36,606 bases of DNA from NCBI GenBank assembly GCA_030834965.1, contig JAUQWW010000013.1, positions 1 through 36,606 of the forward strand, read 5' to 3'. Positions 8,489 through 17,627 of this stretch are shown in pieces. Position 1 is the first letter of the stretch, and the number at the start of each line of letters is the position of its first letter. Under the pieces are notes generated by a model. That model worked only from the letters and a program-made list of their open reading frames with translations. It was not told where the DNA came from and ran no database searches. The stretch is from Gallionellaceae bacterium. GTDB lineage: Bacteria; Pseudomonadota; Gammaproteobacteria; Burkholderiales; Gallionellaceae. A program made the position numbers and the translations under genes.

Positions 8489-8689
8489 CTAAAGCAGAAT
8501 GCGCCAGCCGGTCAGCACATACCGCTCCAGCACGAACAGCGCGGCAAACACCAGCAGCGCAAACACCACGAAACGCAGTATCTGCCAGGCCAGATTGAGA
8601 TAGCGGCGATTGCGGGTAAACACGTACATTGCGCCAGTCAGGATGATGGACAGCGCAGCCAGGATAAACAGCAGACGCAAGATAAGCAT
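8489..8689 (-). CDS. Small two-helix membrane protein downstream of lpxC
   Basis: This 66-residue protein is almost entirely two hydrophobic helices (about 2-21 and 36-58) with a short Arg-rich loop (TRNRRYLN) between them. I start at 8689, where GGAGAAA sits 6 nt upstream; the longer open frame runs back into lpxC and looks non-native. It begins 43 nt after the lpxC stop on the same strand, so it is probably the last gene of the dcw/lpxC transcript. I do not recognise a named family. Small inner-membrane proteins of this size occur beside lpxC in other betaproteobacteria as hypotheticals. Function is unknown. Confidence 0.75.
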   Translation of the reverse strand: MLILRLLFILAALSIILTGAMYVFTRNRRYLNLAWQILRFVVFALLVFAALFVLERYVLTGWRILL

Positions 8690-8732
8690 GACGTTTCTCC
8701 TTGCTGGAGAAAGCAGTTGAATCCAGCCTGGA

Positions 8733-9644
8733 TCAGGCAGCCTGCAACTGCAAGCGCAGGAAGTTTGGCGCCTCTTCTGCCTTGCCGAAAGTGACGAATT
8801 CCCACGCCTGCTCATCAGCCAGCAAGGCACGCAACAGGGCATTATTCAGCGCATGTCCGGATTTATACCCGGCAAAAGCGCCGATCAGCGGGTGGCCGAG
8901 CAGATACAGGTCGCCGATCGCATCCAGCACTTTGTGCTTGACGAATTCATCCTCGAAGCGCAAACCGTCCGGATTGATGACGCGGTACTCGTCCATCACG
9001 ATGGCGTTGTCCAGATTGCCGCCCAGCGCCAGCCCCTGCGCGCGCATGTTCTCGACATCCTGCATGAAGCCGAAGGTGCGGGCGCGGCTCACTTCCTTGA
9101 TATAGGAATGTTCGCCCAGATCTATCGTGACTTCCTGCCGGGTGGCCGCAAACACCGGATGAGCAAAATTGATGGTGAACGCCAGCTTATAGCCGTTGAA
9201 CGGATCGAAGCGCACCCACTTGTCTCCATCCCTGACCTCCACGGTTTTCTTGATGCGGATGAACCGCTTTGCGGCGGACTGCTCGACGATACCTGCGGAT
9301 TGCAGCAGGAAAATGAACGTCCCGGCGCTGCCGTCCATGATGGGCACTTCTGCGCTGGAAATCTCAACAAAGGCATTGTCCACACCCAGTCCGGCAAATG
9401 CGGACATCAGATGCTCAATGGTAGCCACGCGCACGCCGTCTGCCTCCAGGCAGGTGGACAAGCGCGTGTCATGCACCGCATGCGCCTCGGCGCGTATCTC
9501 CACCACCGGGGACAGATCCACGCGGCGGAATACAATGCCGCTGCTGGCGGGCGCCGGGCGCAGGGTCAGATCAACCCGTTCGCCCGTATGCAGCCCGACA
9601 CCCGTCGCATGCACCGGTTTTTTCAATGTGCGTTGCCTGACCAT
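8733..9644 (-). CDS. lpxC: UDP-3-O-acyl-N-acetylglucosamine deacetylase
   Basis: LpxC is the zinc deacetylase that commits UDP-3-O-acyl-GlcNAc to lipid A synthesis. The 303-residue length is standard. Zinc ligands are visible as H78 (EHLMSAF), H237 and D241 ([11 protein letters not shown]), and the catalytic His is H264 (SGHALN), each one off the E. coli numbering. The N-terminus [19 protein letters not shown] is the usual family start. It follows ftsZ on the same strand after a 104-bp gap. In E. coli, LpxC levels are set by FtsH proteolysis through the C-terminal tail; this protein ends [10 protein letters not shown], a hydrophobic tail compatible with similar turnover (inference). Confidence 0.98.
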   Translation of the reverse strand: MVRQRTLKKPVHATGVGLHTGERVDLTLRPAPASSGIVFRRVDLSPVVEIRAEAHAVHDTRLSTCLEADGVRVATIEHLMSAFAGLGVDNAFVEISSAEVPIMDGSAGTFIFLLQSAGIVEQSAAKRFIRIKKTVEVRDGDKWVRFDPFNGYKLAFTINFAHPVFAATRQEVTIDLGEHSYIKEVSRARTFGFMQDVENMRAQGLALGGNLDNAIVMDEYRVINPDGLRFEDEFVKHKVLDAIGDLYLLGHPLIGAFAGYKSGHALNNALLRALLADEQAWEFVTFGKAEEAPNFLRLQLQAA

Positions 9645-9716
9645 ATTGCTATCAATTCCAAGTTATTGGGGCGTAGTTTACCACGGCCGCAAACGCCCCC
9701 CCAAACAACCCTTCCG

Positions 9717-9743
9717 CTACAAGCGACCCGCTGCGGGCTGTAG
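9717..9743. other. Hairpin between ftsZ and lpxC
   Basis: The 104-bp ftsZ-lpxC gap contains CTACA...TGTAG arms (9717-9721, 9739-9743) around a CCCGC-T-GCGGG inner stem (9727-9737). On the minus strand it lies just after the ftsZ stop but is not followed by a T-run, so it is more likely an mRNA-processing or stability hairpin than a terminator. A poly-C run lies at about 9696-9702. Confidence 0.4.
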
Positions 9744-9748
9744 GCTTC

Positions 9749-10912
9749 TCAATCCGCCTGCTTGCGCAGGAACGATGGAATATCCAGCGTATCGACGCCG
9801 GACTGCTTCATTGCTTCAATCGCTTCGCGGCGGCGGTTGTGGCGCATCACGGCAGGCATGTCGAGTTCGTTGTAGTTGACGGTGGACACGGGTTCATCGT
9901 GCGTGCCGGTGCGCTTCTGCTCTTCGTAGGCCAGCACCGGTTTGGGCTGCTTGCGCTCTGCCGGCGTACCCAGGCCCGTTGCCACGATGGTCACGCGCAG
10001 ATCGTCGCCCATGTTTTCATCGAACACCGAACCCACGATCACGGTGGCATCCTCGATGGCGAACTGCACGCTGTTGGTGACTTCCCGGTATTCCTTCAGC
10101 GTGAGGCTGCAACTGGAACTGATGTTCACCAGCACGCCGCGTGCACCGGCCAGATTCACGTCTTCCAGCAGCGGGCTGGACATGGCGCGCTCTGCCGCAA
10201 CCTTGGCGCGATCCGCGCCGGAAGCGGTGGCCGATCCCATCATGGCCATGCCGTTTTCCGACATCAGCGTGCGCACGTCGGCAAAATCCACGTTCACCAG
10301 GCCGGGCACATTGATTACCTCGGCGATGCCCGCTACCGCGCCCTGCAGCACACTATTGGAAGAACGGAATGCATCCAGCAGCGTCGTATCCTCGCCCAGC
10401 ACCGTCATCAGCTTCTCGTTCGGCACGATGATCAACGAATCCACATGCTCGGACAGCGCCTCGATGCCCGCCTGCGCCAGGCGCATGCGCTTGCCTTCGT
10501 GGGCAAACGGCTTGGTTACAACAGCCACGGTGAGGATGTCCATTTCCTTGGCCACCTGCGCCACGATGGGTGCGGCCCCGGTCCCCGTCCCGCCGCCCAT
10601 GCCGGCGGTGATGAACACCATATTGGCGCCGCTGATCAATTCGGCGATGCGCGCGCGATCCTCCTCGGCAGCGGCACGACCAACATCGGGAACCGCACCC
10701 GCGCCCAAGCCCTTGGTGATCGTGGCGCCGATCTGCAACTGGGTCTGCGCCTTGTTGCGCTTGAGCGCCTGGGCATCGGTGTTGATGGCGATGAACTCCA
10801 CCCCCAGCACACCCTGCTCGATCATGTGGTCCACCGCATTGCCGCCACAACCACCCACCCCGATTACCTTGATTACTGCATCCTGAAGTTGTGCTTCCAT
10901 GATCTCAAACAT
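9749..10912 (-). CDS. ftsZ: Cell division GTPase FtsZ
   Basis: FtsZ is the tubulin-like GTPase that polymerises into the division ring. The 387-residue protein has the tubulin signature GGGTGTG (about 106-112), the upstream VGGCGGNAVDHM nucleotide-binding segment and the T7-loop region VNVDFADVRTLM. A short variable linker (about 320-370) follows, then the conserved C-terminal peptide DIPSFLRKQAD that docks FtsA/ZipA. AAGGAGAG precedes the first ATG (10912); an internal ATG four codons later (MEAQLQD) lacks such a site. It lies 73 nt after the ftsA stop in an AT-rich gap that could hold an additional ftsZ promoter; the sequence does not prove one. Confidence 0.99.
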   Translation of the reverse strand: MFEIMEAQLQDAVIKVIGVGGCGGNAVDHMIEQGVLGVEFIAINTDAQALKRNKAQTQLQIGATITKGLGAGAVPDVGRAAAEEDRARIAELISGANMVFITAGMGGGTGTGAAPIVAQVAKEMDILTVAVVTKPFAHEGKRMRLAQAGIEALSEHVDSLIIVPNEKLMTVLGEDTTLLDAFRSSNSVLQGAVAGIAEVINVPGLVNVDFADVRTLMSENGMAMMGSATASGADRAKVAAERAMSSPLLEDVNLAGARGVLVNISSSCSLTLKEYREVTNSVQFAIEDATVIVGSVFDENMGDDLRVTIVATGLGTPAERKQPKPVLAYEEQKRTGTHDEPVSTVNYNELDMPAVMRHNRRREAIEAMKQSGVDTLDIPSFLRKQAD

Positions 10913-10985
10913 CGCTCTCTCCTTAATTGTCTACAAATTAAACCGTGAACCCAAACACCCGATAAACCACTAAAAAAATACTTCG

Positions 10986-12221
10986 TTAAAAATTACCCTG
11001 AAACCATGCCTTCATTCTGTCCAGCACGTCGCTGAAGGAATTCGATTGGAGGCGCGCCTCCTGATGGCGCTGGTGCTGTTCCAGCCCATAAAGCAGCAAG
11101 CCGACGCCGGTGGAATATCGCGGCGTCTTCACCACATCGGACAAGCCGCCCACATAACGCGGCAACCCCAGGCGCACCGGCATGTGGAAAATTTCCTCGC
11201 CCAGCTCCACCATGCCCTGCATGGCGCTGCTGCCGCCGGTAATCACAATGCCGGAAGACAGCAAATCCTCGAAACCGCTGCGCCGCAACTCGGTCTGCAC
11301 CAGCGAGTACAGCTCCTCCACGCGCGGCTCGATGACTTCTGCCAGGGTCTGCCGCGACAGCATGCGCGCACTGCGATCGCCTACGCCGGGCACCTCGATG
11401 GGCGCTTCGTCAGCCAGCTGGCGCAAGGCGCAGCCATATTTGATCTTGATGTCCTCGGCATCCTTGGTCGGGGTGCGCAACGCCATCGCGATGTCATTGG
11501 TGATCTGGTCGCCGGCAATGGGAATCACTGCGGTATGTCGGATTGCCCCGCCGGTGAAAATCGCCACGTCCGTCGTGCCGCCACCGATATCCACCAGGCA
11601 CACGCCCAGGCCCTTCTCATCGTCTGCCAGCACCGCCTTGCTTGACGCCAGCGGCTGCAGGATCATCTCGCGCACTTCCAGGCCGCAGCGATGCACGCAC
11701 TTCATGATGTTCTGCGCCGCCGCCACCGCGCCGGTGACGATATGCACTTCCACTTCCAGGCGCATGCCGCTCATGCCCAGCGGCTTCTTGATACCCTCCT
11801 GCCCGTCGATGCTGAACTCCTGTTCCAGTATGTGCAGGATTTGCTGGTCACCCGGCAAACTGATCGAGCTGGCGGTTTCCACCACGCGGTCGATATCGGC
11901 CTGCGCCACCTCCTTGTCCTTGATCTTCACCATGCCGTTCGCGTTCGAACCCTTGATGTGGCTGCCCGCGATGCCGGTATAGACCTCGCGTATCTTGCAG
12001 TCGGCCATCAGCTCGGCATCACCCAGCGAGCGCTGGATCGCCCCCACCGTCGCATCGATATTGACCACCATGCCCTTCTTCATGCCGGAGGATTCGTGTA
12101 TCCCCACGCCTATCACTTCCAGCGCCCCATCCGGCCTGATCTCGCCGACGATCGTGACGATCTTGGAAGTGCCGATATCCAGCCCGACGATCAGATTCTT
12201 GGTTTCCCTGTTTTTGCTCAT
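10986..12221 (-). CDS. ftsA: Divisome actin homologue FtsA
   Basis: FtsA tethers FtsZ to the inner membrane and recruits later division proteins. The 411-residue actin-fold protein shows the phosphate-1 loop VGLDIGTSKI, phosphate-2 motif CLVDIGGGTTDVAI and adenosine motif GIVITGGSSAMQGM. It has the inserted 1C domain in place of actin 1B and a C-terminal amphipathic helix (SDVLDRMKAWFQGNF) for membrane binding. I start at 12221 (MSKNRETKN) because GGAGAAA lies 7 nt upstream. The open frame continues about 113 codons further, but that part is an out-of-frame reading of ftsQ. The gap after ftsQ is 16 nt. Confidence 0.98.
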   Translation of the reverse strand: MSKNRETKNLIVGLDIGTSKIVTIVGEIRPDGALEVIGVGIHESSGMKKGMVVNIDATVGAIQRSLGDAELMADCKIREVYTGIAGSHIKGSNANGMVKIKDKEVAQADIDRVVETASSISLPGDQQILHILEQEFSIDGQEGIKKPLGMSGMRLEVEVHIVTGAVAAAQNIMKCVHRCGLEVREMILQPLASSKAVLADDEKGLGVCLVDIGGGTTDVAIFTGGAIRHTAVIPIAGDQITNDIAMALRTPTKDAEDIKIKYGCALRQLADEAPIEVPGVGDRSARMLSRQTLAEVIEPRVEELYSLVQTELRRSGFEDLLSSGIVITGGSSAMQGMVELGEEIFHMPVRLGLPRYVGGLSDVVKTPRYSTGVGLLLYGLEQHQRHQEARLQSNSFSDVLDRMKAWFQGNF

Positions 12222-12237
12222 TGCATTTCTCCGACTC

Positions 12238-13017
12238 CTAAACCTTGCTGTGCTGACTGCGATCATCCTGCCCGGACTGGCCCTGGCCATCCGTGGCGCG
12301 TGGCACGCCGGCTCCGCCCGGGAAATATGCGGCGAAGCCATTGCGATAACGCAAATCCACATACGCGACCGTACGCTGCATGGTTGCCAGGCTGTATGGG
12401 TATACCGCCACAAAACGCGCCAGGCGCTGCTGTGACTGTTCGCGTCCCAGCTCCAGCACCATGCCGTTGCGCAGCCGCAACTGCCAGGCGCGGCGCGGCG
12501 AAAGGCTGATTTGCGCGATCTCCAGGCCGAGTGGAGACAATTGTTTTTCGAACTCTCCATACATCTGCGCCACCTCGGCGGCGTTCTCGCGCTGCCCGAT
12601 AAAGCTTGGCATCACCTGCCCGCTCTCCGCGGATTCTGCCGCGAACACCTCGCCATAGGTATTGACCAACTCGCTGCCGTTCCACTGCGCCAGCGCCACA
12701 TGCTCCTCCAGGCTCACTTCCAGATGCCCGGGAAAATGACGCCGTACGCTCACCGTGCGCACCCAGGGCAATTTCTCGAAGGCCTCACGCACACGCTCCA
12801 GATCGGCGGTGAAAAAATTCCCCTGCAATTCATTGCGTACCACAGCCTCGATCTGCGCAACATCCACCTCGCGCGGTGCGGCGCTCAGCTGCAACACGCG
12901 CAACGGAAATACCGGCAGATGCAGCGTGTAATGCAATGCGCCATACAGCACCAGTGCAAGGCTGATTCCAAACAGCGCACTGGAAAACTGGCGCAGCAGG
13001 TGCGGCTTATCCCACAT
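12238..13017 (-). CDS. ftsQ: Cell division protein FtsQ
   Basis: FtsQ bridges the cytoplasmic ring and the periplasmic FtsB/FtsL complex. The 259-residue protein has a short cytoplasmic tail, one transmembrane helix (about 13-32), a POTRA domain (about 36-105, [16 protein letters not shown] to [18 protein letters not shown]) and the beta domain (about 110-235). [19 protein letters not shown] is the characteristic FtsQ/DivIB core. The C-terminal tail is Gly/Gln/Ser-rich and probably disordered. The start overlaps the 3' end of ddl by 11 nt, consistent with translational coupling. Confidence 0.97.
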   Translation of the reverse strand: MWDKPHLLRQFSSALFGISLALVLYGALHYTLHLPVFPLRVLQLSAAPREVDVAQIEAVVRNELQGNFFTADLERVREAFEKLPWVRTVSVRRHFPGHLEVSLEEHVALAQWNGSELVNTYGEVFAAESAESGQVMPSFIGQRENAAEVAQMYGEFEKQLSPLGLEIAQISLSPRRAWQLRLRNGMVLELGREQSQQRLARFVAVYPYSLATMQRTVAYVDLRYRNGFAAYFPGGAGVPRATDGQGQSGQDDRSQHSKV

Positions 13018-13933
13018 GGGTCAGCTCCCCCGTACTCAACTCAAGGATTTGCAGCACCAGCTGCTCGAAACTCATCCCTGCCTGGCGCGCCGCCATTGGC
13101 ACCAGGCTGTGATCGGTCATGCCGGGCGAGGTATTGATTTCCAGCAGATATGGCCTGCCTGATGCATCCATCAGAAAATCCACGCGCCCCCAGCCAGTCC
13201 CGCCGATCAACGCAAAGGCCCGTTGCGCCAGACGCTGCATCTCCGCTTCCGGTTCTTCGGCCAACCCGCTCGGGCAAAGATAGCGCGTGTCATTGCGCAA
13301 GTATTTCGCCTCATAGTCGTAGAACTCGTTGGCCGGCTCGATCTTGATGATCGGCAGCGCGCGGCTGCCGAGAATGGCGGCGGTGTATTCGCCGCCGCCG
13401 ACAAACGCCTCCGCCAGCACCAGTTTGTCGTGCCTAGCCGCCTCCTCATACGCTGCGCGCAGCTCGCTCGCCTGCTTCACCTTGCTGATGCCCACGCTGG
13501 AACCCTCATTGGCCGGCTTCACGAACAACGGCAGCCCGAGGCGCGCTGCGACTGCATCGAAATCGCTGTCGGCAGTAAGCAATTCATAGGCCGGAACCGG
13601 CAGCCCAGCCGCCTGCCACACCAGCTTGGTGCGCCACTTGTCCATCGCCAGCGCGCTCGCCAGCACGCCGCTGCCGGTGTAAGGCATGCCCATCAATTCG
13701 AGCGCGCCCTGCACCGTGCCGTCCTCGCCAAAACGCCCGTGCAAAGCGATAAAGGTGCGCTGATAGCCTTCGTCCAGCAAGGCATGCAAATCCTGCACGG
13801 CAGGGTCGAAACCATGCGCGTCCACGCCACTCTTCTGCAAGGCAGCCAGCACCGCCGCACCGCTCTTGAGCGATACTTCGCGCTCTGCGGAACGTCCGCC
13901 GTACAACACTGCTACTTTTCCAAAATCCTTCAT
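13007..13933 (-). CDS. ddl: D-alanine--D-alanine ligase
   Basis: Ddl joins two D-Ala molecules using ATP, making the dipeptide that MurF adds to the murein precursor. The 308-residue ATP-grasp enzyme is DdlB-like in length. It shows the N-terminal [19 protein letters not shown], the ATP-binding [19 protein letters not shown], and the metal-binding [18 protein letters not shown]. Its start overlaps the murB stop as ATGA. Its 3' end overlaps ftsQ by 11 nt, so murB-ddl-ftsQ are tightly coupled. No missing residues are seen. Confidence 0.98.
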   Translation of the reverse strand: MKDFGKVAVLYGGRSAEREVSLKSGAAVLAALQKSGVDAHGFDPAVQDLHALLDEGYQRTFIALHGRFGEDGTVQGALELMGMPYTGSGVLASALAMDKWRTKLVWQAAGLPVPAYELLTADSDFDAVAARLGLPLFVKPANEGSSVGISKVKQASELRAAYEEAARHDKLVLAEAFVGGGEYTAAILGSRALPIIKIEPANEFYDYEAKYLRNDTRYLCPSGLAEEPEAEMQRLAQRAFALIGGTGWGRVDFLMDASGRPYLLEINTSPGMTDHSLVPMAARQAGMSFEQLVLQILELSTGELTHVG

Positions 13934-14904
13934 GCAGCCTCACCAATGATTCGCACTTCCGGGCGCAGCTCGATGCCGGTTTGTTGCCACACCACTGTCT
14001 GTACTTCGTTGATCAGATGTTCAATGTCCGCCGCCGTCGCCCCGCCCACATTCACGATGAAGTTGGCATGTTTTTCCGACACGCGCGCCCCGCCGATCTG
14101 CCTGCCTTTCAGCCCGCACTGCTCGATCAGACGCGCCGCATGATCGCCCGGCGGATTGCGAAACACCGAACCCGCATTCGGCAAATTCAGGGGCTGGCTG
14201 GCAATGCGTTTGCTCAGCAGTGCCTTGATCTGCTGGCGTGCGATTTCGCCGTCGCCGGCCGGCAGACGCAGCCAGGCAGCGACGAACCACTCCTCGTCGG
14301 CCGAATGTGCCAGCACATGGCGATAAGCGATGTCGTACTCTGCCGGAACGCGCTCATGCAGCACTCCGGTGCGCGTCACCGCCTGCACCCGCGCCACTAC
14401 GCCCCATGTATCACTGCCGTAGCAACCCGCATTCATCGCCAGCATGCCGCCCAGCGTCCCAGGTATGCCGGCAAAAAATTCTGCACCGCCCAGGTTGTTG
14501 CGCGCGGCAAAGCGCGCCAGCTTCGCACCCGGCACCCCGGCTTGCACATAGAGCGTGGTTGTTGCCGCTTCATCGGCTTTACAACCACGGCCTCCCCCTT
14601 GCGGGGAGAGCGTCCCGTCCGGCTCGATGCGCAATTCACCCAGCGCCGCGTGCAGCAGCAGCACCGTGCCGCGCAGGCCGCCATCACGCACCAGCAAATT
14701 GCTGCCCAGCCCCACTGTGACCACCGGCTCATCCGCCGGCAGCGTGCGCAAAAAAATCAACAGGTCTGCCAGATCAGCCGGCTGGTAGACGCGATCGGCG
14801 CGACCGCCTGCACGCCAGGTCACGTGGCGGCTCATATCCACGTCGTGGCGCAGTGTTCCGCGCAACCCGTCAACCGTGAAATGCCGCGCTTCGTTCATGT
14901 TCAT
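13930..14904 (-). CDS. murB: UDP-N-acetylenolpyruvoylglucosamine reductase, with in-frame repeat insert
   Basis: MurB reduces the enolpyruvyl group to give UDP-MurNAc, using FAD and NADPH. The 324-residue protein has the FAD-binding signature [45 protein letters not shown] (catalytic Ser) and [10 protein letters not shown]. Between [10 protein letters not shown] and [17 protein letters not shown], where I expect direct continuity in relatives, lies an extra segment of about 19 residues (about 98-116) including [16 protein letters not shown]. Its DNA is a nested palindrome (14554-14610). The enzyme is presumably still active, since everything around it is intact and no second murB is visible. 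The start ATG at 14904 overlaps the murC stop (ATGA). A second in-frame ATG lies two codons downstream. Confidence 0.96.
   Translation of the reverse strand: MNMNEARHFTVDGLRGTLRHDVDMSRHVTWRAGGRADRVYQPADLADLLIFLRTLPADEPVVTVGLGSNLLVRDGGLRGTVLLLHAALGELRIEPDGTLSPQGGGRGCKADEAATTTLYVQAGVPGAKLARFAARNNLGGAEFFAGIPGTLGGMLAMNAGCYGSDTWGVVARVQAVTRTGVLHERVPAEYDIAYRHVLAHSADEEWFVAAWLRLPAGDGEIARQQIKALLSKRIASQPLNLPNAGSVFRNPPGDHAARLIEQCGLKGRQIGGARVSEKHANFIVNVGGATAADIEHLINEVQTVVWQQTGIELRPEVRIIGEAA
14554..14610. repeat. Palindromic repeat captured in frame in murB
   Basis: CGTGGTTGT (14554-14562) and ACAACCACG (14581-14589) are perfect inverted arms. Immediately next to them CTCCCC (14592-14597) and GGGGAG (14603-14608) form a second stem of the CTCCCC-TTGC-GGGGAG type, a common proteobacterial dispersed palindrome. 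The 57 bp (19 codons) overlaps the insert at MurB residues 98-116 without breaking the frame. Confidence 0.65.
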
Positions 14905-16430
14905 TGATTACCCGCTACCATGGTTTTCCGCTGCGACGAGGGCGGCAGATCCGCATCAGGATTCTTTATCCTGGCAACGTTCTTGACGATCGCGGGCACA
15001 TTGCCGATCGTCCCTGCGCCCATGGTCACCACGACATCATCGGGTCGCGCCATGTCCAGGATCGCCAGCGGCATTTTTTCAATGTTTTCCAGGAACACGG
15101 CCTCGCTCTGTCCCGCCACGCGCAGCGCATGCATCAAGGCGCGCCCGTCTGCCGCGACGATGGGTGCTTCGCCAGCGGGATATACCTCCGCCAGCAGCAA
15201 GGCATCCACCCCGCTCAATATGCTGACGAAATCCTCAAATAGATCGCGCGTGCGCGTATAGCGATGCGGCTGAAATGCCAGCACCAGGCGCCGCCCCGGG
15301 AAGGCGCCGCGCACTGCTTCGAGTGTGGCAGCCATCTCCGCCGGGTGATGGCCGTAGTCGTCGATTAAAGTAAAACTTCCTCGCACGCTTGCGGGAGTTG
15401 AAACGATTGCTCGCTCTCCCGTTTGCGGGAGAGAGTTGGAGAGAGGGTGACCGGGAATCGGGATTTCGCCATAGCGCTGGAAGCGCCGCCCCACGCCTTC
15501 AAATTCGCACAGTGCGCTGACGATCGCTTCTTCTGCCACGCCCACTTCCAGCCCCACGGCAATCGCCGCCAGCGCATTCTGGACGTTGTGCAGGCCGGGT
15601 AAATTAAGCGTGATCTCCAAGTCGCGCGGTGTGCCGTTCTGCCGGCACAGCGCTGTAAATTGCATCTTGCCGTCCTGGTGGCAGACATCCACCGCGCGGA
15701 TTTGCGCATCCTCGGCAAAACCGTAAGTGGTAATCGGCTTGGTGATGCTGGGCAGAATATCGCGCACGTTGGCATCATCCACACACACGATGGCCATGCC
15801 ATAGAACGGCAGATGCTCGACGAAATCCACGAAGGCCTGTTTCAGCCTGGAGAAGTCGTGGCCATAGGTTTCCATGTGGTCGGCATCAATGTTGGTAATC
15901 ACGGCCAGTATCGGTTGCAGGTGCAGGAAAGACGCATCCGATTCATCCGCCTCCACGACGATAAATTCGCCCGTTCCCAGCTTGGCATTGGTACCGCTGC
16001 TGGTAAGCTTGCCGCCGATCACGAAAGTAGGATCAAACCCTCCTTTGGCCAGCACGCTTGCAGTCAGGCTGGTGGTGGTGGTTTTGCCATGCGTCCCCGC
16101 CACAGCAATCCCCTGGCGCAGCCGCATCAGCTCGGCCAGCATCACGGCGCGCGGCACGACCGGAATCTTGCGCGCACGCGCTGCCACCACCTCAGGATTG
16201 TCGCGGCTCACCGCAGTGGACACCACCACTGCATCTGCAGTGCCAACAAAATTTTCAGCATGCCCCTTATGCACCGCAACACCGAGTTTTTTCAGGCGCT
16301 GCGTGACCGCGTTGTCAGCCAGGTCCGAACCGCTCACCTGAAAGCCCAGGTTAAGCAGCACCTCGGCGATACCGCTCATGCCGGCGCCGCCTATGCCAAC
16401 GAAGTGGATATGTTTGACCTTGTGTCTCAT
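14901..16430 (-). CDS. murC: UDP-N-acetylmuramate--L-alanine ligase, with in-frame repeat insert
   Basis: MurC adds L-Ala to UDP-MurNAc. The 509-residue Mur ligase shows the Rossmann-like N-domain ([19 protein letters not shown]), the P-loop [20 protein letters not shown], the [11 protein letters not shown] region and [20 protein letters not shown] in the C-domain. Between [11 protein letters not shown] and [13 protein letters not shown] there is an unusual linker of about 29 residues (about 322-350) containing [10 protein letters not shown] and STPASVR. Its DNA is made of palindromic repeat units (15381-15460). I start at 16430 (MRHKVKH), whose ATGA overlaps the murG stop; the open frame extends seven codons further without support. 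The insert lies between the central and C-terminal domains, a place that tolerates length change (inference). Confidence 0.97.
   Translation of the reverse strand: MRHKVKHIHFVGIGGAGMSGIAEVLLNLGFQVSGSDLADNAVTQRLKKLGVAVHKGHAENFVGTADAVVVSTAVSRDNPEVVAARARKIPVVPRAVMLAELMRLRQGIAVAGTHGKTTTTSLTASVLAKGGFDPTFVIGGKLTSSGTNAKLGTGEFIVVEADESDASFLHLQPILAVITNIDADHMETYGHDFSRLKQAFVDFVEHLPFYGMAIVCVDDANVRDILPSITKPITTYGFAEDAQIRAVDVCHQDGKMQFTALCRQNGTPRDLEITLNLPGLHNVQNALAAIAVGLEVGVAEEAIVSALCEFEGVGRRFQRYGEIPIPGHPLSNSLPQTGERAIVSTPASVRGSFTLIDDYGHHPAEMAATLEAVRGAFPGRRLVLAFQPHRYTRTRDLFEDFVSILSGVDALLLAEVYPAGEAPIVAADGRALMHALRVAGQSEAVFLENIEKMPLAILDMARPDDVVVTMGAGTIGNVPAIVKNVARIKNPDADLPPSSQRKTMVAGNQ
15381..15460. repeat. Palindromic repeat units captured in frame in murC
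   Basis: CTCTCCCG (15414-15421) and CGGGAGAG (15426-15433) form a perfect 8-bp stem with a TTTG loop, followed by GAGTTGGAGAGAGGGTGA. This is the layout of a widespread proteobacterial dispersed repeat of the CTCTCCCGCAAGCGGGAGAG type. A degenerate second unit (CCTCGCACGCTTGCGGGAG, 15379-15397) lies beside it. The DNA reads through in the murC frame as the extra linker at about residues 322-350. Confidence 0.7.
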
Positions 16431-17491
16431 GCTGCCGCCAATTCTGCACACACTTGCGCCACGCGCTGCGCCGCTGCCGGTTGCGCCACGGCACGTGCAG
16501 CCTGCGCCATCTCCAGCGCCCGCGCTCTGCTCATGCTCTGCAGCAACTCCGCGAGATGCCTCGGCGTCAATTCAGTTTGCGGCAACAGGATCGCGGCCCC
16601 GCGTTCGCTCAGGAAGCGCGCATTGCCGGTCTGGTGATCGTCGACCGCAAACGGGAAAGGCACCAGAATGCTGGCCACGCCCGCTGCGGCGAGCTCTGCC
16701 ACGGTCAGCGCACCCGCACGGCAGATCACCACATCCGCCTGTTCGTAGTAGCGCGCCATGTCATCCAGGAACGGTTTTACTTCGGCCTTCACGCCCGCCT
16801 GTTGATAGGCAGCCAGCACCGCATCGAAGTGTTGTTTGCCGGTCTGGTGTATGACGCTTGGACGCTCGCCTTCCGGCAGCAGCGCCAGTGCGTGCGGCAC
16901 ACATTCGTTGATTGCCTTGGCGCCCAGGCTGCCGCCTACCACCAGCACGCTCAGTGTGCCACTGCGTACCGTGTAACGCGCCGGCGGCTCCGGCAGCGCA
17001 GCGATGCTGTCGCGCACCGGGTTGCCGCACCACTCTGCGCCGGGCAGCACCTGCGGGAAACCGCTGAGCACGCGTGCAGCCAGACGTGCCAGCACCCGGT
17101 TGCTCAACCCGGCAATGGAATTCTGTTCGTGTATCAGCAGGGGGCGGCGCAACATGGCGGCCATCAGCCCGCCAGGGAAAGTGATGTAACCACCCATGCC
17201 CAGCACCACATCGGGACGGTGGCGCAGCAACGCAACTGCGCTCTGCCACAATGCCACCAGCAAATTCAGCGGCAGCAGCAATTTGCGCATCAGCCCTTTG
17301 CCGCGCAACCCTGAGAAGCGCACCCAGGCGATCTCATAGCCATGCTTGGGCACCAGTTCGGCTTCCATGCTGTTGGGCGCGCCGAGCCAGGTGATTTTCC
17401 AGTTCTGAGCGCGCAGTACATCCGCGACGGCCAAAGCTGGGAAGATGTGGCCGCCAGTGCCGCCGGCCATGATGAGTATGGAGCGGCTCAT
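16427..17491 (-). CDS. murG: Lipid II-forming GlcNAc transferase MurG
   Basis: MurG transfers GlcNAc from UDP-GlcNAc to lipid I on the inner face of the cytoplasmic membrane. The 354-residue GT-B protein has the glycine-rich N-terminal loop [17 protein letters not shown], the second glycine-rich motif [14 protein letters not shown], the [15 protein letters not shown] motif and the C-domain donor site [25 protein letters not shown]. The stop overlaps the murC start as ATGA. Upstream, 136 bp separate it from ftsW, the longest gap inside the mur/fts block, and this gap holds a repeat-like structure (17508-17593). Confidence 0.98.
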   Translation of the reverse strand: MSRSILIMAGGTGGHIFPALAVADVLRAQNWKITWLGAPNSMEAELVPKHGYEIAWVRFSGLRGKGLMRKLLLPLNLLVALWQSAVALLRHRPDVVLGMGGYITFPGGLMAAMLRRPLLIHEQNSIAGLSNRVLARLAARVLSGFPQVLPGAEWCGNPVRDSIAALPEPPARYTVRSGTLSVLVVGGSLGAKAINECVPHALALLPEGERPSVIHQTGKQHFDAVLAAYQQAGVKAEVKPFLDDMARYYEQADVVICRAGALTVAELAAAGVASILVPFPFAVDDHQTGNARFLSERGAAILLPQTELTPRHLAELLQSMSRARALEMAQAARAVAQPAAAQRVAQVCAELAAA

Positions 17492-17507
17492 ATGGGCTGG
17501 CCTCGCA

Positions 17508-17593
17508 TCATCCTTCTATTCTGGCTACGGCCGCCCCGTTGGGGCTTAACTTGCTCGCGCAAGTTAGCCTGCGCGGAAACAGACGAAGGATGA
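17508..17593. repeat. 86-bp structured element between ftsW and murG
   Basis: Terminal arms TCATCCTTC (17508-17516) and GAAGGATGA (17585-17593) are perfect 9-bp inverted repeats. Inside are two hairpins: GCCCC-GTT-GGGGC (17533-17545) and TAACTTG-CTCGCG-CAAGTTA (17547-17566). It fills most of the only sizeable gap inside the otherwise overlapping murD-ftsW-murG-murC block. It could be an inserted repeat or an mRNA-processing element. Confidence 0.6.
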
Positions 17594-17627
17594 ATTTCTG
17601 CTGCACTCATGGTTAAGATGATGAAAG

